From the NCBI GenBank assembly GCA_021786655.1, contig JAJYMU010000021.1, positions 1 to 12,975 on the forward strand: 12,975 nt of DNA, written 5' to 3'. This stretch comes from Bacteroidota bacterium. GTDB lineage: Bacteria; Bacteroidota; Ignavibacteria; Ignavibacteriales; Melioribacteraceae. Under the pieces are notes generated by a model that had not been told where the DNA came from, searched no databases, and saw only the letters and a list, made by a program, of their open reading frames with translations. This document shows positions 7,128 to 12,975 of this stretch, piece after piece. Every line of letters starts with the position of its first letter. The stretch's first letter is position 1. The translations under genes and the position numbers were made by a program.

Positions 7128-7508
7128 ATGAATATTCCAGGTAATTTAAAGTACACGAAAGATCACGAGTGGATTAAAGTTGAAGGCAACGTTGGGACAA
7201 TCGGCATAACCGATTTTGCTCAAGGCGAACTTGGCGATATCGTTTATGTTGATATCAATCCCGAATTAACCGAGCTTACTACGGGCGAATCGTTTGGAAC
7301 GATTGAAGCGGTAAAAACCGTAAGCGATTTGTATGCGCCGGCAAGCGGAAAAGTTTTGGAATTAAACAAGAAACTTAACGATGAGCCGCAACTTGTAAAT
7401 GCCGATCCATATGGAGAAGGATGGATAATCAAAGTTGAATTATCCGACGTTTCTCAGTTGAATGGTCTGCTTGACGCGGTATCTTACCAAGCTCAATTAG
7501 GTCACTGA
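7128..7508 (+). CDS. gcvH: Glycine cleavage system H protein (lipoyl carrier)
   Basis: GcvH is a small cytoplasmic protein whose lipoyl-lysine arm shuttles the aminomethyl group between the P, T and L proteins of glycine cleavage. In several organisms it also serves as a lipoate relay to other enzymes. The 126-residue product is full length. It starts MNIPGNLKYTKDHEW, has the GIT-x-FAQ-x-LGDIVYV signature (25-41) and carries the lipoylation site IEAVKTVSDLYAP with Lys63. The C-terminal GEGWIIKVE is also typical. ATG 7128 is preceded by GAGG (7119-7122), which overlaps the accC stop, so it is the last gene of the efp-accB-accC operon. No gcvT or gcvP is in the window. A hairpin terminator follows 24 bases after the stop. 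Confidence 0.97.
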   Translation: MNIPGNLKYTKDHEWIKVEGNVGTIGITDFAQGELGDIVYVDINPELTELTTGESFGTIEAVKTVSDLYAPASGKVLELNKKLNDEPQLVNADPYGEGWIIKVELSDVSQLNGLLDAVSYQAQLGH

Positions 7509-7531
7509 TAATTTATTATTTTTTTCATACC

Positions 7532-7560
7532 GGCAAAATCCGTTTTTGGATTCTGCCTTT
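7532..7560 (+). terminator. Rho-independent terminator after gcvH
   Basis: GGCAAAATCC (7532-7541) pairs with GGATTCTGCC (7548-7557) across a GTTTTT loop, giving a 10-bp stem with one A-C mismatch. A short, interrupted T tract (TTTCATTTT) follows. It sits between gcvH and guaA, so it probably ends the efp operon. The T tract is weak, so readthrough into guaA is possible. Confidence 0.6.
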
Positions 7561-7586
7561 CATTTTAAAATAAACTTCACTTCTTT

Positions 7587-9128
7587 ATGATTCACAAACA
7601 GAAAATCTTGATCCTTGATTTCGGATCGCAATATACACAGCTCATTGCCAGACGAATCCGCGAGAGCAAAATATATTCTGAAATTCATCCGCATAATTAT
7701 CCCCTTGAAAAAATTAAGGAAGAGTTGCCGACGGGAATAATTCTTTCCGGTGGACCGATGAGCGTGAACGACGAAGGCGCTCCGAACATCTCAAAAGAAA
7801 TTTTTGAACTAGGGATACCCATCCTTGGGATTTGTTACGGACTCCAATTAATGTCTAAGCATCTCAGCGGAAAAGTAGAACCGGCAGAAGATAGGGAATA
7901 CGGCAAAGCTCATCTTGAAATTATTGATGACGACCTTCTGCTCATGGGAGTGAAAGACGGATCGGTAATCTGGATGAGTCACGGCGATTATGTGACTAAA
8001 CTTCCGGATGGATTTCACTTGACGGCAAAAACCGACAACTCGCCGCTGTGCGCAATATCGAATCCGGCAAAGAAAATTTATGGCATTCAGTTCCACCCGG
8101 AAGTAACCCATACAGAATTCGGTAAGACGATTCTGAACAACTTTCTGTATGAGATATGCGGATGTTCTCCGGACTGGACTTCGGAGAGTTTTATCACCAC
8201 GACGATTGACGAAGTGAAAAAGAAAGTCGGCGGTAAAAAAATTATTTGCGCCCTCAGCGGCGGCGTTGATTCATCTGTAGCCGCGGTGCTCATACACAAG
8301 GCAATTGGCGATCAACTGGTTTGTATTCATGTAGATCATGGCATGATGAGAAAAAATGAGAGCGCCGGAATCATAAAGATGTTTAAAGAAAATTACAACA
8401 TGCGCGTCGATCATGTTGATGCGTCGGAACTTTTTCTTTCCAAACTAAAGGGTGTTACCGAACCGGAGAAGAAAAGAAAAATTATCGGCAATACTTTCAT
8501 CGAGATTTTTGAAAACGAAGCAAAGAAATTTTCCGATGCAGAATTTTTGGTTCAAGGTACTTTATACCCCGACGTGATTGAATCCGTGTCGGTAAAAGGT
8601 TCGTCCGTCACGATTAAAACTCACCATAACGTCGGAGGTTTGCCTGATCGGATGAATTTGAAATTGATCGAACCGTTCAGAGAATTATTCAAAGATGAAG
8701 TTAGAGCGATCGGACGAGAATTAGGGCTGCCCGAAATATTTATTAAGCGGCACCCGTTCCCAGGGCCTGGACTTGCGGTAAGAGTACTAGGAGAAATTAC
8801 GAAAGAGCGGCTGGAAGTTTTGCGCGAAGCCGATGACATTTTCATAAATGAACTTCACTCTGCAAAAATTTATGATAACATTTGGCAAGCGTTTGTAGTT
8901 TTGCTTCCGGTTCAGTCAGTTGGTGTTATGGGCGACGCGCGCACGTACGAAAACGTTGTCGCTCTTAGAGCCGTTACTTCTACTGACGGCATGACGGCAG
9001 ATTGGTACTGGTTCCAGCCGGAATTTCTTGAGGCGGTATCGAACAAAATAATTAGATCTGTGCGCGGCGTGAATCGTGTTGTGTATGACATCAGCTCGAA
9101 GCCGCCAGCAACAATTGAGTGGGAATAA
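7587..9128 (+). CDS. guaA: GMP synthase (glutamine-hydrolysing)
   Basis: GuaA converts XMP to GMP using ATP and the ammonia released from glutamine, the last step of de novo guanine nucleotide synthesis. The 513-residue product is a complete fused enzyme. A class I glutamine amidotransferase domain (about 6-195) has catalytic Cys83 (GICYGLQ), His170 and Glu172 (QFHPEV). An ATP pyrophosphatase domain has the PP-loop SGGVDSS (224-230). A C-terminal dimerisation domain ends with the characteristic KPPATIEWE. ATG 7587 gives the expected N-terminus (KILILDFGSQYTQLIARRIRE) but has no Shine-Dalgarno sequence. It lies only 26 bases after the preceding terminator, so any own promoter must overlap that hairpin; a weak TTGGAT/TAAACT pair with 19-base spacing (7546-7576) is the best I can see. 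No purine riboswitch is present. Confidence 0.97.
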   Translation: MIHKQKILILDFGSQYTQLIARRIRESKIYSEIHPHNYPLEKIKEELPTGIILSGGPMSVNDEGAPNISKEIFELGIPILGICYGLQLMSKHLSGKVEPAEDREYGKAHLEIIDDDLLLMGVKDGSVIWMSHGDYVTKLPDGFHLTAKTDNSPLCAISNPAKKIYGIQFHPEVTHTEFGKTILNNFLYEICGCSPDWTSESFITTTIDEVKKKVGGKKIICALSGGVDSSVAAVLIHKAIGDQLVCIHVDHGMMRKNESAGIIKMFKENYNMRVDHVDASELFLSKLKGVTEPEKKRKIIGNTFIEIFENEAKKFSDAEFLVQGTLYPDVIESVSVKGSSVTIKTHHNVGGLPDRMNLKLIEPFRELFKDEVRAIGRELGLPEIFIKRHPFPGPGLAVRVLGEITKERLEVLREADDIFINELHSAKIYDNIWQAFVVLLPVQSVGVMGDARTYENVVALRAVTSTDGMTADWYWFQPEFLEAVSNKIIRSVRGVNRVVYDISSKPPATIEWE

Positions 9129-9144
9129 AAAAATAGGGGTAGCA

Positions 9145-9822
9145 ATGAAAGTAAAAGAATTACCGCTAGATGACCGCCCGCGCGAAAAATTAATGTTGCG
9201 CGGAGTTCAAAGTTTAAGCGATGCTGAACTAATTGCAATTCTTCTTCGAACCGGAACAAAAGGGAAATCCGTCATTCAACTTTCGCAAGAATTACTTTAC
9301 AAGTACGAAAATCTTAACGCGCTCACCGGACAAACTCTTGATGCCTTGAAAAAATTTCCCGGAATTGGAAAAGACAAATCATGTTCGCTTCTTGCTGCGT
9401 TCGAAATCAGCAGAAGAATCGATTCACAAAAGAAATGGCATTCAAACAAAAAAATAACTTCTCCGGAAGATGTTGCAAATATTTTTATTCCTCTTCTCAG
9501 AGACGAAGTCAAAGAAAAATTTTACGTTGTCTGTCTAAATTCGGCTAACCGCATTATTAAGTTTGAGTTAATTTCTGTCGGAAATCTCAATTCAAGCGTG
9601 GTTCATCCTAGAGAGGTATTTAAGGTGGCAATCGAGAATAATTCGGCAAATATCATTCTTTTGCACAATCATCCTAGCGGAAATCTCGAACCGAGCCAAG
9701 AAGACATCGCAATAACCAAAAAAATGGTTGATTCTGGCAAGATTCTCAATATAGAAGTCTTCGATCATCTAATAATTTCCGGGAACAATTTTGCCAGTAT
9801 AATAGGTAAAATATCCAATTAA
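9145..9822 (+). CDS. radC: RadC-family JAB/MPN domain protein (UPF0758)
   Basis: The 225-residue product is full length for RadC (about 220-230). The N-terminal part has a helix-hairpin-helix-like segment (FPGIGKDKSCSLLAAFE, 71-87) after the conserved start LPLDDRPREKLMLRGVQSLSDAELIAILL. Residues about 103-225 form the JAB1/MPN metalloprotein domain with Glu124, then HNHPSG and Asp187 (His174, His176, x10, Asp187), an intact JAMM zinc site. The historical link to DNA repair is doubtful and the biochemical role of the family is unsettled. ATG 9145 is favoured over an upstream in-frame TTG at 9076, because AGGGG (9135-9139) lies just before it and the upstream extension would overlap guaA. The 16-base gap after guaA suggests co-transcription with it. 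Confidence 0.93.
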   Translation: MKVKELPLDDRPREKLMLRGVQSLSDAELIAILLRTGTKGKSVIQLSQELLYKYENLNALTGQTLDALKKFPGIGKDKSCSLLAAFEISRRIDSQKKWHSNKKITSPEDVANIFIPLLRDEVKEKFYVVCLNSANRIIKFELISVGNLNSSVVHPREVFKVAIENNSANIILLHNHPSGNLEPSQEDIAITKKMVDSGKILNIEVFDHLIISGNNFASIIGKISN

Positions 9823-9833
9823 AATTTATAGCA

Positions 9834-9867
9834 TTGACTGACGATTTTGTTCTAAATTAAGTATATT
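9834..9867 (+). promoter_or_regulatory. Possible promoter of the lipoprotein/LysM unit
   Basis: TTGACT (9834-9839) is a good -35 hexamer and TATATT (9862-9867) a good -10 hexamer, but the spacing is 22 bases instead of about 17, so they may not work together. The location is right: after radC, about 40 bases before the next start, and ahead of a strong ribosome-binding site. Low-confidence call. Confidence 0.3.
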
Positions 9868-9906
9868 TAAATAGCATATCACTTAATAAATTCAAGGAGG
9901 ATTCAG

Positions 9907-10176
9907 ATGTTGAAAAAAGTTATGAATTCTGCACTCATTATACTGCTGATTGCCGGAGTAATTGGATTTACCGGCTGCAGCGGTGTCTCCGAGGAACAAG
10001 TAGCGGAACTTGAAGCACTTCGTTCTGAAGTAAAAGCACTTGACAAAGAAGTAAATTCTTTGAAAGATGAAAAAGCTGCGCTTGAAAGGGAGATTGCAGA
10101 GAAAAATGCAAAGTTGGATGAATGCGCAAAACTAAAAGCAGAAACTCAAAAAAATCTTGAGAAGATGGGAAAGTAA
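9907..10176 (+). CDS. Small Lpp-like coiled-coil lipoprotein
   Basis: The 89-residue product has a lipoprotein signal peptide: MLKK, a hydrophobic core (7-20), then lipobox FTGC with Cys24 as the lipidated residue. Ser at +2 (Cys-Ser) would favour the outer membrane under the E. coli rule. The 66-residue mature chain is almost entirely a predicted coiled coil. Apolar residues in 3-4 spacing run through L35, L38, V42, L45, V49, L52, L59, I63 and L70, with charged residues elsewhere. It ends in a C-terminal Lys (KMGK). This size, helicity and terminal lysine recall Braun's lipoprotein Lpp, but coiled coils look alike and homology is not shown. AAGGAGG (9894-9900) is a strong ribosome-binding site. 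The LysM gene follows after 34 bases without a terminator, so the two probably form an operon. Confidence 0.8.
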   Translation: MLKKVMNSALIILLIAGVIGFTGCSGVSEEQVAELEALRSEVKALDKEVNSLKDEKAALEREIAEKNAKLDECAKLKAETQKNLEKMGK

Positions 10177-10210
10177 TTTTAATAGTTAAATAATCTAAAG
10201 GAGATTTTAA

Positions 10211-10945
10211 ATGAAAGTGTACAAATATTTTTTGGTTTTATTTGCATTTGTACTCCTCACGGCTAATGTTTTTGCGCAACGGACTGAAGACATGACCAAA
10301 GAGGAGTGGCAGAATGAAATGAATCGTTTGTCTGCCCAGAAAGTCGCTCTTACAAGCGAGCTTAATACCTTAAAGAGTGATGTTGCTAATCTGAAGAAGA
10401 TGAGAGACGGCTTAAAAACTTACGACGCTTGCATAGATGAATTGTATGCAATGGTCGGCGCAACAAAAGCAGACGTCGATAATTTCGGAAAACAACTTGA
10501 TGAATTGACGAACAAGATTGATAATCAAGTTGCGCCTAAAGCCGATAGACAAGCTGAACTTGATGCTATGAAAAACAATAAGATCAGTGCTCTGCCGCAA
10601 TTTTTCGATAAAGTTCACAATCAACTTCAGAAGAAATTAGACGCTTGGATTGAAAAACCAAAAGAAATTAATTACACCGTAGTAAAAGGCGATTGCTTAT
10701 GGAATATCTCGAAGAAGAAAGAACATTACGATAACCCATTTGCATGGCCGATTATTTATAAGGCAAACCGCGACCAAATTAAAAATCCGGATTTGATATT
10801 CCCGAAACAAATCTTCAAGATTCCTAACTTGACCGAAGAGGAAAAGGCAAAGTATGATAAGATTAGAAGAAATTACAAGCCTGCTCCTCCAACACAGACA
10901 CAAACTCCTGCTGCAACTAAACCAGCAGCAAAAACTACCAAGTAA
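10211..10945 (+). CDS. Secreted coiled-coil protein with C-terminal LysM domain
   Basis: The 244-residue product starts with a signal peptide (1-22: Lys-rich start, hydrophobic core, cleavage after VFA and before Gln23). It is followed by long helical coiled-coil segments (about 29-145, for example EEWQNEMNRLSAQKVALTSE). A LysM peptidoglycan-binding domain spans about 154-206 (YTVVKGDCLWNISKKK ... NPFAWPIIYKANRDQI ... IFPKQIFKIP). A low-complexity Pro/Thr/Ala/Lys tail runs from 223 to 244. LysM binds N-acetylglucosamine in peptidoglycan, so this is a periplasmic wall-binding protein. No hydrolase domain is visible, which suggests a structural or adaptor role. AAGGAG (10198-10203) precedes ATG 10211. 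It is probably co-transcribed with the lipoprotein just upstream, and a strong terminator follows. Confidence 0.85.
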   Translation: MKVYKYFLVLFAFVLLTANVFAQRTEDMTKEEWQNEMNRLSAQKVALTSELNTLKSDVANLKKMRDGLKTYDACIDELYAMVGATKADVDNFGKQLDELTNKIDNQVAPKADRQAELDAMKNNKISALPQFFDKVHNQLQKKLDAWIEKPKEINYTVVKGDCLWNISKKKEHYDNPFAWPIIYKANRDQIKNPDLIFPKQIFKIPNLTEEEKAKYDKIRRNYKPAPPTQTQTPAATKPAAKTTK

Positions 10946-10984
10946 GGAATGCTTGTAAAAAATTGTGTTAGATAATTTTAAGAT

Positions 10985-11019
10985 AAAGCCCTTTTCAGCG
11001 ACTGAAGAGGGCTTTTGTA
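10985..11019 (+). terminator. Strong Rho-independent terminator after the LysM gene, abutting phoH
   Basis: AAAGCCCTTTTCAG (10985-10998) pairs with CTGAAGAGGGCTTT (11002-11015) over a CGA loop: a 14-bp stem with a single T-G pair. The U tract is formed by the end of the stem plus following T-rich bases. The phoH ATG at 11023 starts only 7 bases after the stem, so the hairpin also covers the region where a phoH ribosome-binding site would be expected. Confidence 0.88.
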
Positions 11020-11022
11020 TTT

Positions 11023-12000
11023 ATGGAGGCGCTTACGCAAGTAGAAAAAAATATTAAGCTGGATAACGTCGATCTCCTCTCTTTCCTCGGGATCAACGAT
11101 GGAAATATTAAACCTATTGAAGAAAGGTTTTCAGCAAATGTAATTGTCCGCGGAGACAATGTTTTTGTTCAAGGCATTCCGGAAGAAGTTGAAGCCGTTG
11201 AGAAAGTTGTCAAAGAAATGATATTTGTTCTCAACACAACCGGCAAGCTTCAGAGCAGCGATGTTTTCACAATCATCGATCTAACGTTGCAAGGTAAAGA
11301 AATAATAAATGGGAATGAGTTTGACAATATCGTTCTTTACTCCAAGAAGGATGTTATCAAGGCGAAGACGCCTAACCAAATTGTGTATACGAAAAGTGTT
11401 AGAGAGAACGATATTCTATTTGCCATTGGGCCCGCCGGAACTGGAAAAACTTTTCTTGCAGTTGCGTTCGCGGTATCAGCGCTGAAAAAAGGAATCGTTA
11501 AAAAAATAATTCTTTCAAGACCCGCAGTTGAAGCGGGTGAAAGCTTGGGTTTTCTACCCGGAGATTTTAGAGAAAAAATTGATCCGTACCTGCGCCCGCT
11601 TTATGATGCGCTTGAAGAAATGCTTCCGTCGGATCAGCTTCGCAATTATATTGAAAAAGGGATGATAGAAATCGTTCCGCTGGCATACATGCGCGGCAGA
11701 ACGCTCAACAATGCCTACGTTATTTTGGACGAAGCTCAAAACGCTACCGGTATGCAGATGAAAATGTTCCTTACACGTCTCGGTCCCAACTCGAAAGCAA
11801 TTATCACCGGAGACATAACACAGATTGATTTGCCGAGTTATTCACAGAGCGGACTTGTGCAAGTGAAAGAAATTTTAAAAAATATTGACGGTGTGGGATT
11901 TGTTTACTTTGACAAAGGTGACGTAGTCCGGCACAAATTGGTTAAAGACATTATCAACGCGTACGAAAAACATTACAACAATAACGGCAAGAGAGCTTAG
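11023..12000 (+). CDS. phoH: PhoH-like ATPase
   Basis: The 325-residue product belongs to the PhoH/PhoL family of cytoplasmic P-loop ATPases, linked to RNA metabolism and phosphate or stress responses. Its exact biochemical job is not settled. Residues about 15-70 look like the KH-like N-terminal region of PhoL-type members (FSANVIVRGDNVFVQG). The ATPase core has Walker A GPAGTGKT (136-143), the conserved SRPAVEAGE-LGFLPGD stretch (165-181), YMRGRT (222-227), Walker B VILDEAQN (233-240) and ITGD-QIDLP (261-271). Length is normal. ATG 11023 is the only plausible start near the N-terminus. It has no classical Shine-Dalgarno sequence, and the AGAGGG of the terminator stem is the nearest candidate. 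Its stop overlaps the stop of convergent mazG. Confidence 0.94.
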   Translation: MEALTQVEKNIKLDNVDLLSFLGINDGNIKPIEERFSANVIVRGDNVFVQGIPEEVEAVEKVVKEMIFVLNTTGKLQSSDVFTIIDLTLQGKEIINGNEFDNIVLYSKKDVIKAKTPNQIVYTKSVRENDILFAIGPAGTGKTFLAVAFAVSALKKGIVKKIILSRPAVEAGESLGFLPGDFREKIDPYLRPLYDALEEMLPSDQLRNYIEKGMIEIVPLAYMRGRTLNNAYVILDEAQNATGMQMKMFLTRLGPNSKAIITGDITQIDLPSYSQSGLVQVKEILKNIDGVGFVYFDKGDVVRHKLVKDIINAYEKHYNNNGKRA

Positions 12001-12758
12001 TCGAACTTCTTGCTTTCCTCCCAGTACTTATCCATTTCCTCCAAGTTGGAGTCGCTTAAGTTTTTACCTAACTCCTTAATCTTTTTTTCTACGTAACTAA
12101 ATCTCAAAATGAATTTCTCATTTGTCCTTCTCAGCGCGTTTTCCGGATTGACGCCGAGGAATCTTGCATAATTTGTAAGCGCGAAGAAAACGTCTCCCAT
12201 TTCTTTTTCAAATTCTTCGAATGTTCCGTCTCGTTCCTGCTCATGCATCTCTTCAATTTCTTCTATTACTTTTTTCCAAACGTCTTCTTTTTTCTCCCAA
12301 TCGAAACCGACTTTGGAAGCTTTCTCCTGAAGGCGATAAGCCCGCGCCAAACCCGGCAAATTTTTCGGAACACCTTCGAGAACAGAATCTCTTCCTTCGG
12401 AAAGTTTTATCTCCTCCCAGTTCTTAAGAATTTCTTTTGTGTCCTTAACTTTTGTATCGCCGAATACATGAGGATGTCTTCTGATCAATTTATCGCTGAT
12501 CGAATCAATTACGTCGTCGATGTTGAAATTTTTATTCTCGTCTGCGATAACGGAATGAAAAACTATGTGAAGCAACAAATCGCCGAGTTCCGCTTTCAAT
12601 TCTTCATAATCCTTGAGATCAATCGCTTCCAATACCTCGTAAGTTTCTTCCAATGTTGCGCCTTTGATCGAATCATGAGTCTGCTCGCGGTCCCACGGGC
12701 ATTCTTTCCTAAGTCTGATCATGATATCGTAAAGATTCTGAAATTTATCACCGGTCAT
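11997..12758 (-). CDS. mazG: Nucleoside triphosphate pyrophosphohydrolase
   Basis: MazG hydrolyses (d)NTPs to (d)NMPs and pyrophosphate and is thought to cleanse aberrant nucleotides or tune stress nucleotide pools. The 253-residue product has both tandem all-alpha MazG domains. The first has LEETYE (Glu37, Glu38, Glu41) and AELGD (Glu57, Asp60), after the family's CPWDREQTHDS segment (20-30). The second has EEIEE (166-170) and KEMGD (Glu186, Asp189), then the conserved ALRRTNEKFILRF stretch (208-220). All Mg2+-binding carboxylates appear present. Length is close to E. coli MazG (263). The start, on the minus strand at 12758, is preceded by GGAGA (about 12762-12766 on the complementary strand). 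It converges on phoH, with a 4-base stop-codon overlap, and diverges from a ridA-like gene. Confidence 0.95.
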   Translation of the reverse strand: MTGDKFQNLYDIMIRLRKECPWDREQTHDSIKGATLEETYEVLEAIDLKDYEELKAELGDLLLHIVFHSVIADENKNFNIDDVIDSISDKLIRRHPHVFGDTKVKDTKEILKNWEEIKLSEGRDSVLEGVPKNLPGLARAYRLQEKASKVGFDWEKKEDVWKKVIEEIEEMHEQERDGTFEEFEKEMGDVFFALTNYARFLGVNPENALRRTNEKFILRFSYVEKKIKELGKNLSDSNLEEMDKYWEESKKFD

Positions 12759-12823
12759 GTGTTCTCCAATTTTGATGGCAAAGATAACGAGATGAAACTC
12801 AAAAGAAAAAACTTGGTTGCTAA

Positions 12824-12860
12824 TTCGGAAGGAAATTCCCGAAAAAAATTTGCTATATTT
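12824..12860 (+). promoter_or_regulatory. Candidate regulatory dyad and -10 element upstream of ridA-like gene
   Basis: In the 125-base mazG/ridA divergent region, TTCGG (12824-12828) and CCGAA (12839-12843) form an inverted repeat enclosing the odd palindrome GGAAATTCC (12831-12839). TATATTT (12854-12860), a likely -10 hexamer, follows 10 bases later. No good -35 lies 17 bases upstream of it. The dyad could be an operator or chance. Confidence 0.25.
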
Positions 12861-12883
12861 AATTAAAATTTTCAGAGACCAAC

Positions 12884-12975
12884 ATGATTGAAGAGAAGAT
12901 CAAGGAAATCATCGGTCACGATTTACCAGCCGTGGTAAAACCGTTGGCTGCTTACATCCCCGCGCAGATAAAGAT
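12884..12975 (+). CDS. RidA (YjgF/YER057c/UK114) family protein, N-terminal part only (runs off right edge)
   Basis: Thirty codons are visible from ATG 12884. The peptide begins IEEKIKEIIGHDLP and continues into PLAAYIPAQIK. This matches the N-terminus of RidA-family proteins of the 'P-x-A-x-Y-x-P' type. RidA proteins are small cytoplasmic trimers, and archetypal members hydrolyse reactive enamine/imine intermediates such as 2-aminoacrylate to keto acids and ammonia. The catalytic arginine region lies beyond the window, so activity cannot be judged. The start has only a weak AGAGA ribosome-binding site (12874-12878). It is transcribed divergently from mazG. Confidence 0.72.
   Translation, partial: MIEEKIKEIIGHDLPAVVKPLAAYIPAQIK

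Noticed and set aside
7509..7586. A purine riboswitch upstream of guaA or glycine-type control near gcvH.
   Set aside because: The 78-base gap holds only the terminator hairpin and AT-rich DNA, with no aptamer-like three-way junction. The 7-base gap before gcvH leaves no room for a riboswitch.
9076..9144. An upstream TTG start for radC adding 23 residues and overlapping guaA.
   Set aside because: ATG 9145 has AGGGG just before it and gives the standard RadC N-terminus.
8912..9259. A 115-codon minus-strand open frame across the guaA/radC junction.
   Set aside because: Both plus-strand genes are unmistakable here. The antisense frame has no recognisable domain or start signal.
12243..12866. 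A 207-codon plus-strand open frame opposite mazG.
   Set aside because: It lies antisense to a clearly recognised mazG with intact motifs. Its translation is Phe-rich and low-complexity, and it matches no family. It is a shadow of the real gene.
1..12975. An undescribed defence, mobile or biosynthetic system.
   Set aside because: Nearly every base is covered by recognisable housekeeping genes in plausible operons. I saw no transposase, integrase, tandem or direct repeats, att-like sites, CRISPR repeats, tRNA or toxin-antitoxin pair, and mazG here is the pyrophosphohydrolase, with no mazEF-type genes beside it.

Overview
The window holds ordinary chromosomal housekeeping genes. It looks like a moderately AT-rich, Gram-negative member of the Fibrobacteres-Chlorobi-Bacteroidetes group, and my best guess is an Ignavibacteria-type organism. 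This rests on protein style, an outer-membrane lipoprotein, a LysM envelope protein, weak or absent Shine-Dalgarno sites at several starts, and a TPR protein / efp / accB / accC / gcvH cluster. It is inference, not a database match. I see no tRNA, rRNA, CRISPR, insertion sequence, phage or defence module, and no gene-free stretch over 300 bases.

Layout. Positions 1-1480 carry the tail of an OmpR-type response regulator and its sensor histidine kinase, in DNA visibly richer in A+T than the rest. Positions 1588-3860 hold dapF (lysine and peptidoglycan precursor), a small ABM-like ferredoxin-fold protein, and a PHP-domain metal-dependent phosphoesterase. Positions 3917-4606 encode a membrane-anchored TPR protein. 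A recognisable promoter at 4640-4668 then starts an efp-accB-accC-gcvH operon (translation factor EF-P, biotin carrier and biotin carboxylase of acetyl-CoA carboxylase, lipoyl carrier H-protein). It is closed by a hairpin at 7532-7560.

guaA (GMP synthase) and radC follow, then a two-gene envelope unit: a short Lpp-like coiled-coil lipoprotein and a secreted coiled-coil LysM protein. A strong intrinsic terminator at 10985-11019 ends this unit directly against the phoH start codon. phoH converges on mazG, and the two stop codons overlap. A ridA-family gene starts divergently from mazG and runs off the right edge.

How the genes fit together: dapF, the lipoprotein and the LysM protein all touch the cell wall. 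AccB/AccC feed fatty acid synthesis. GuaA makes GMP, while MazG and RidA remove damaged or toxic metabolites. I found no convincing undescribed system. The points most worth a second look are the lipoprotein/LysM pair, the terminator abutting phoH, the near-leaderless dapF promoter and the placement of gcvH with accBC.
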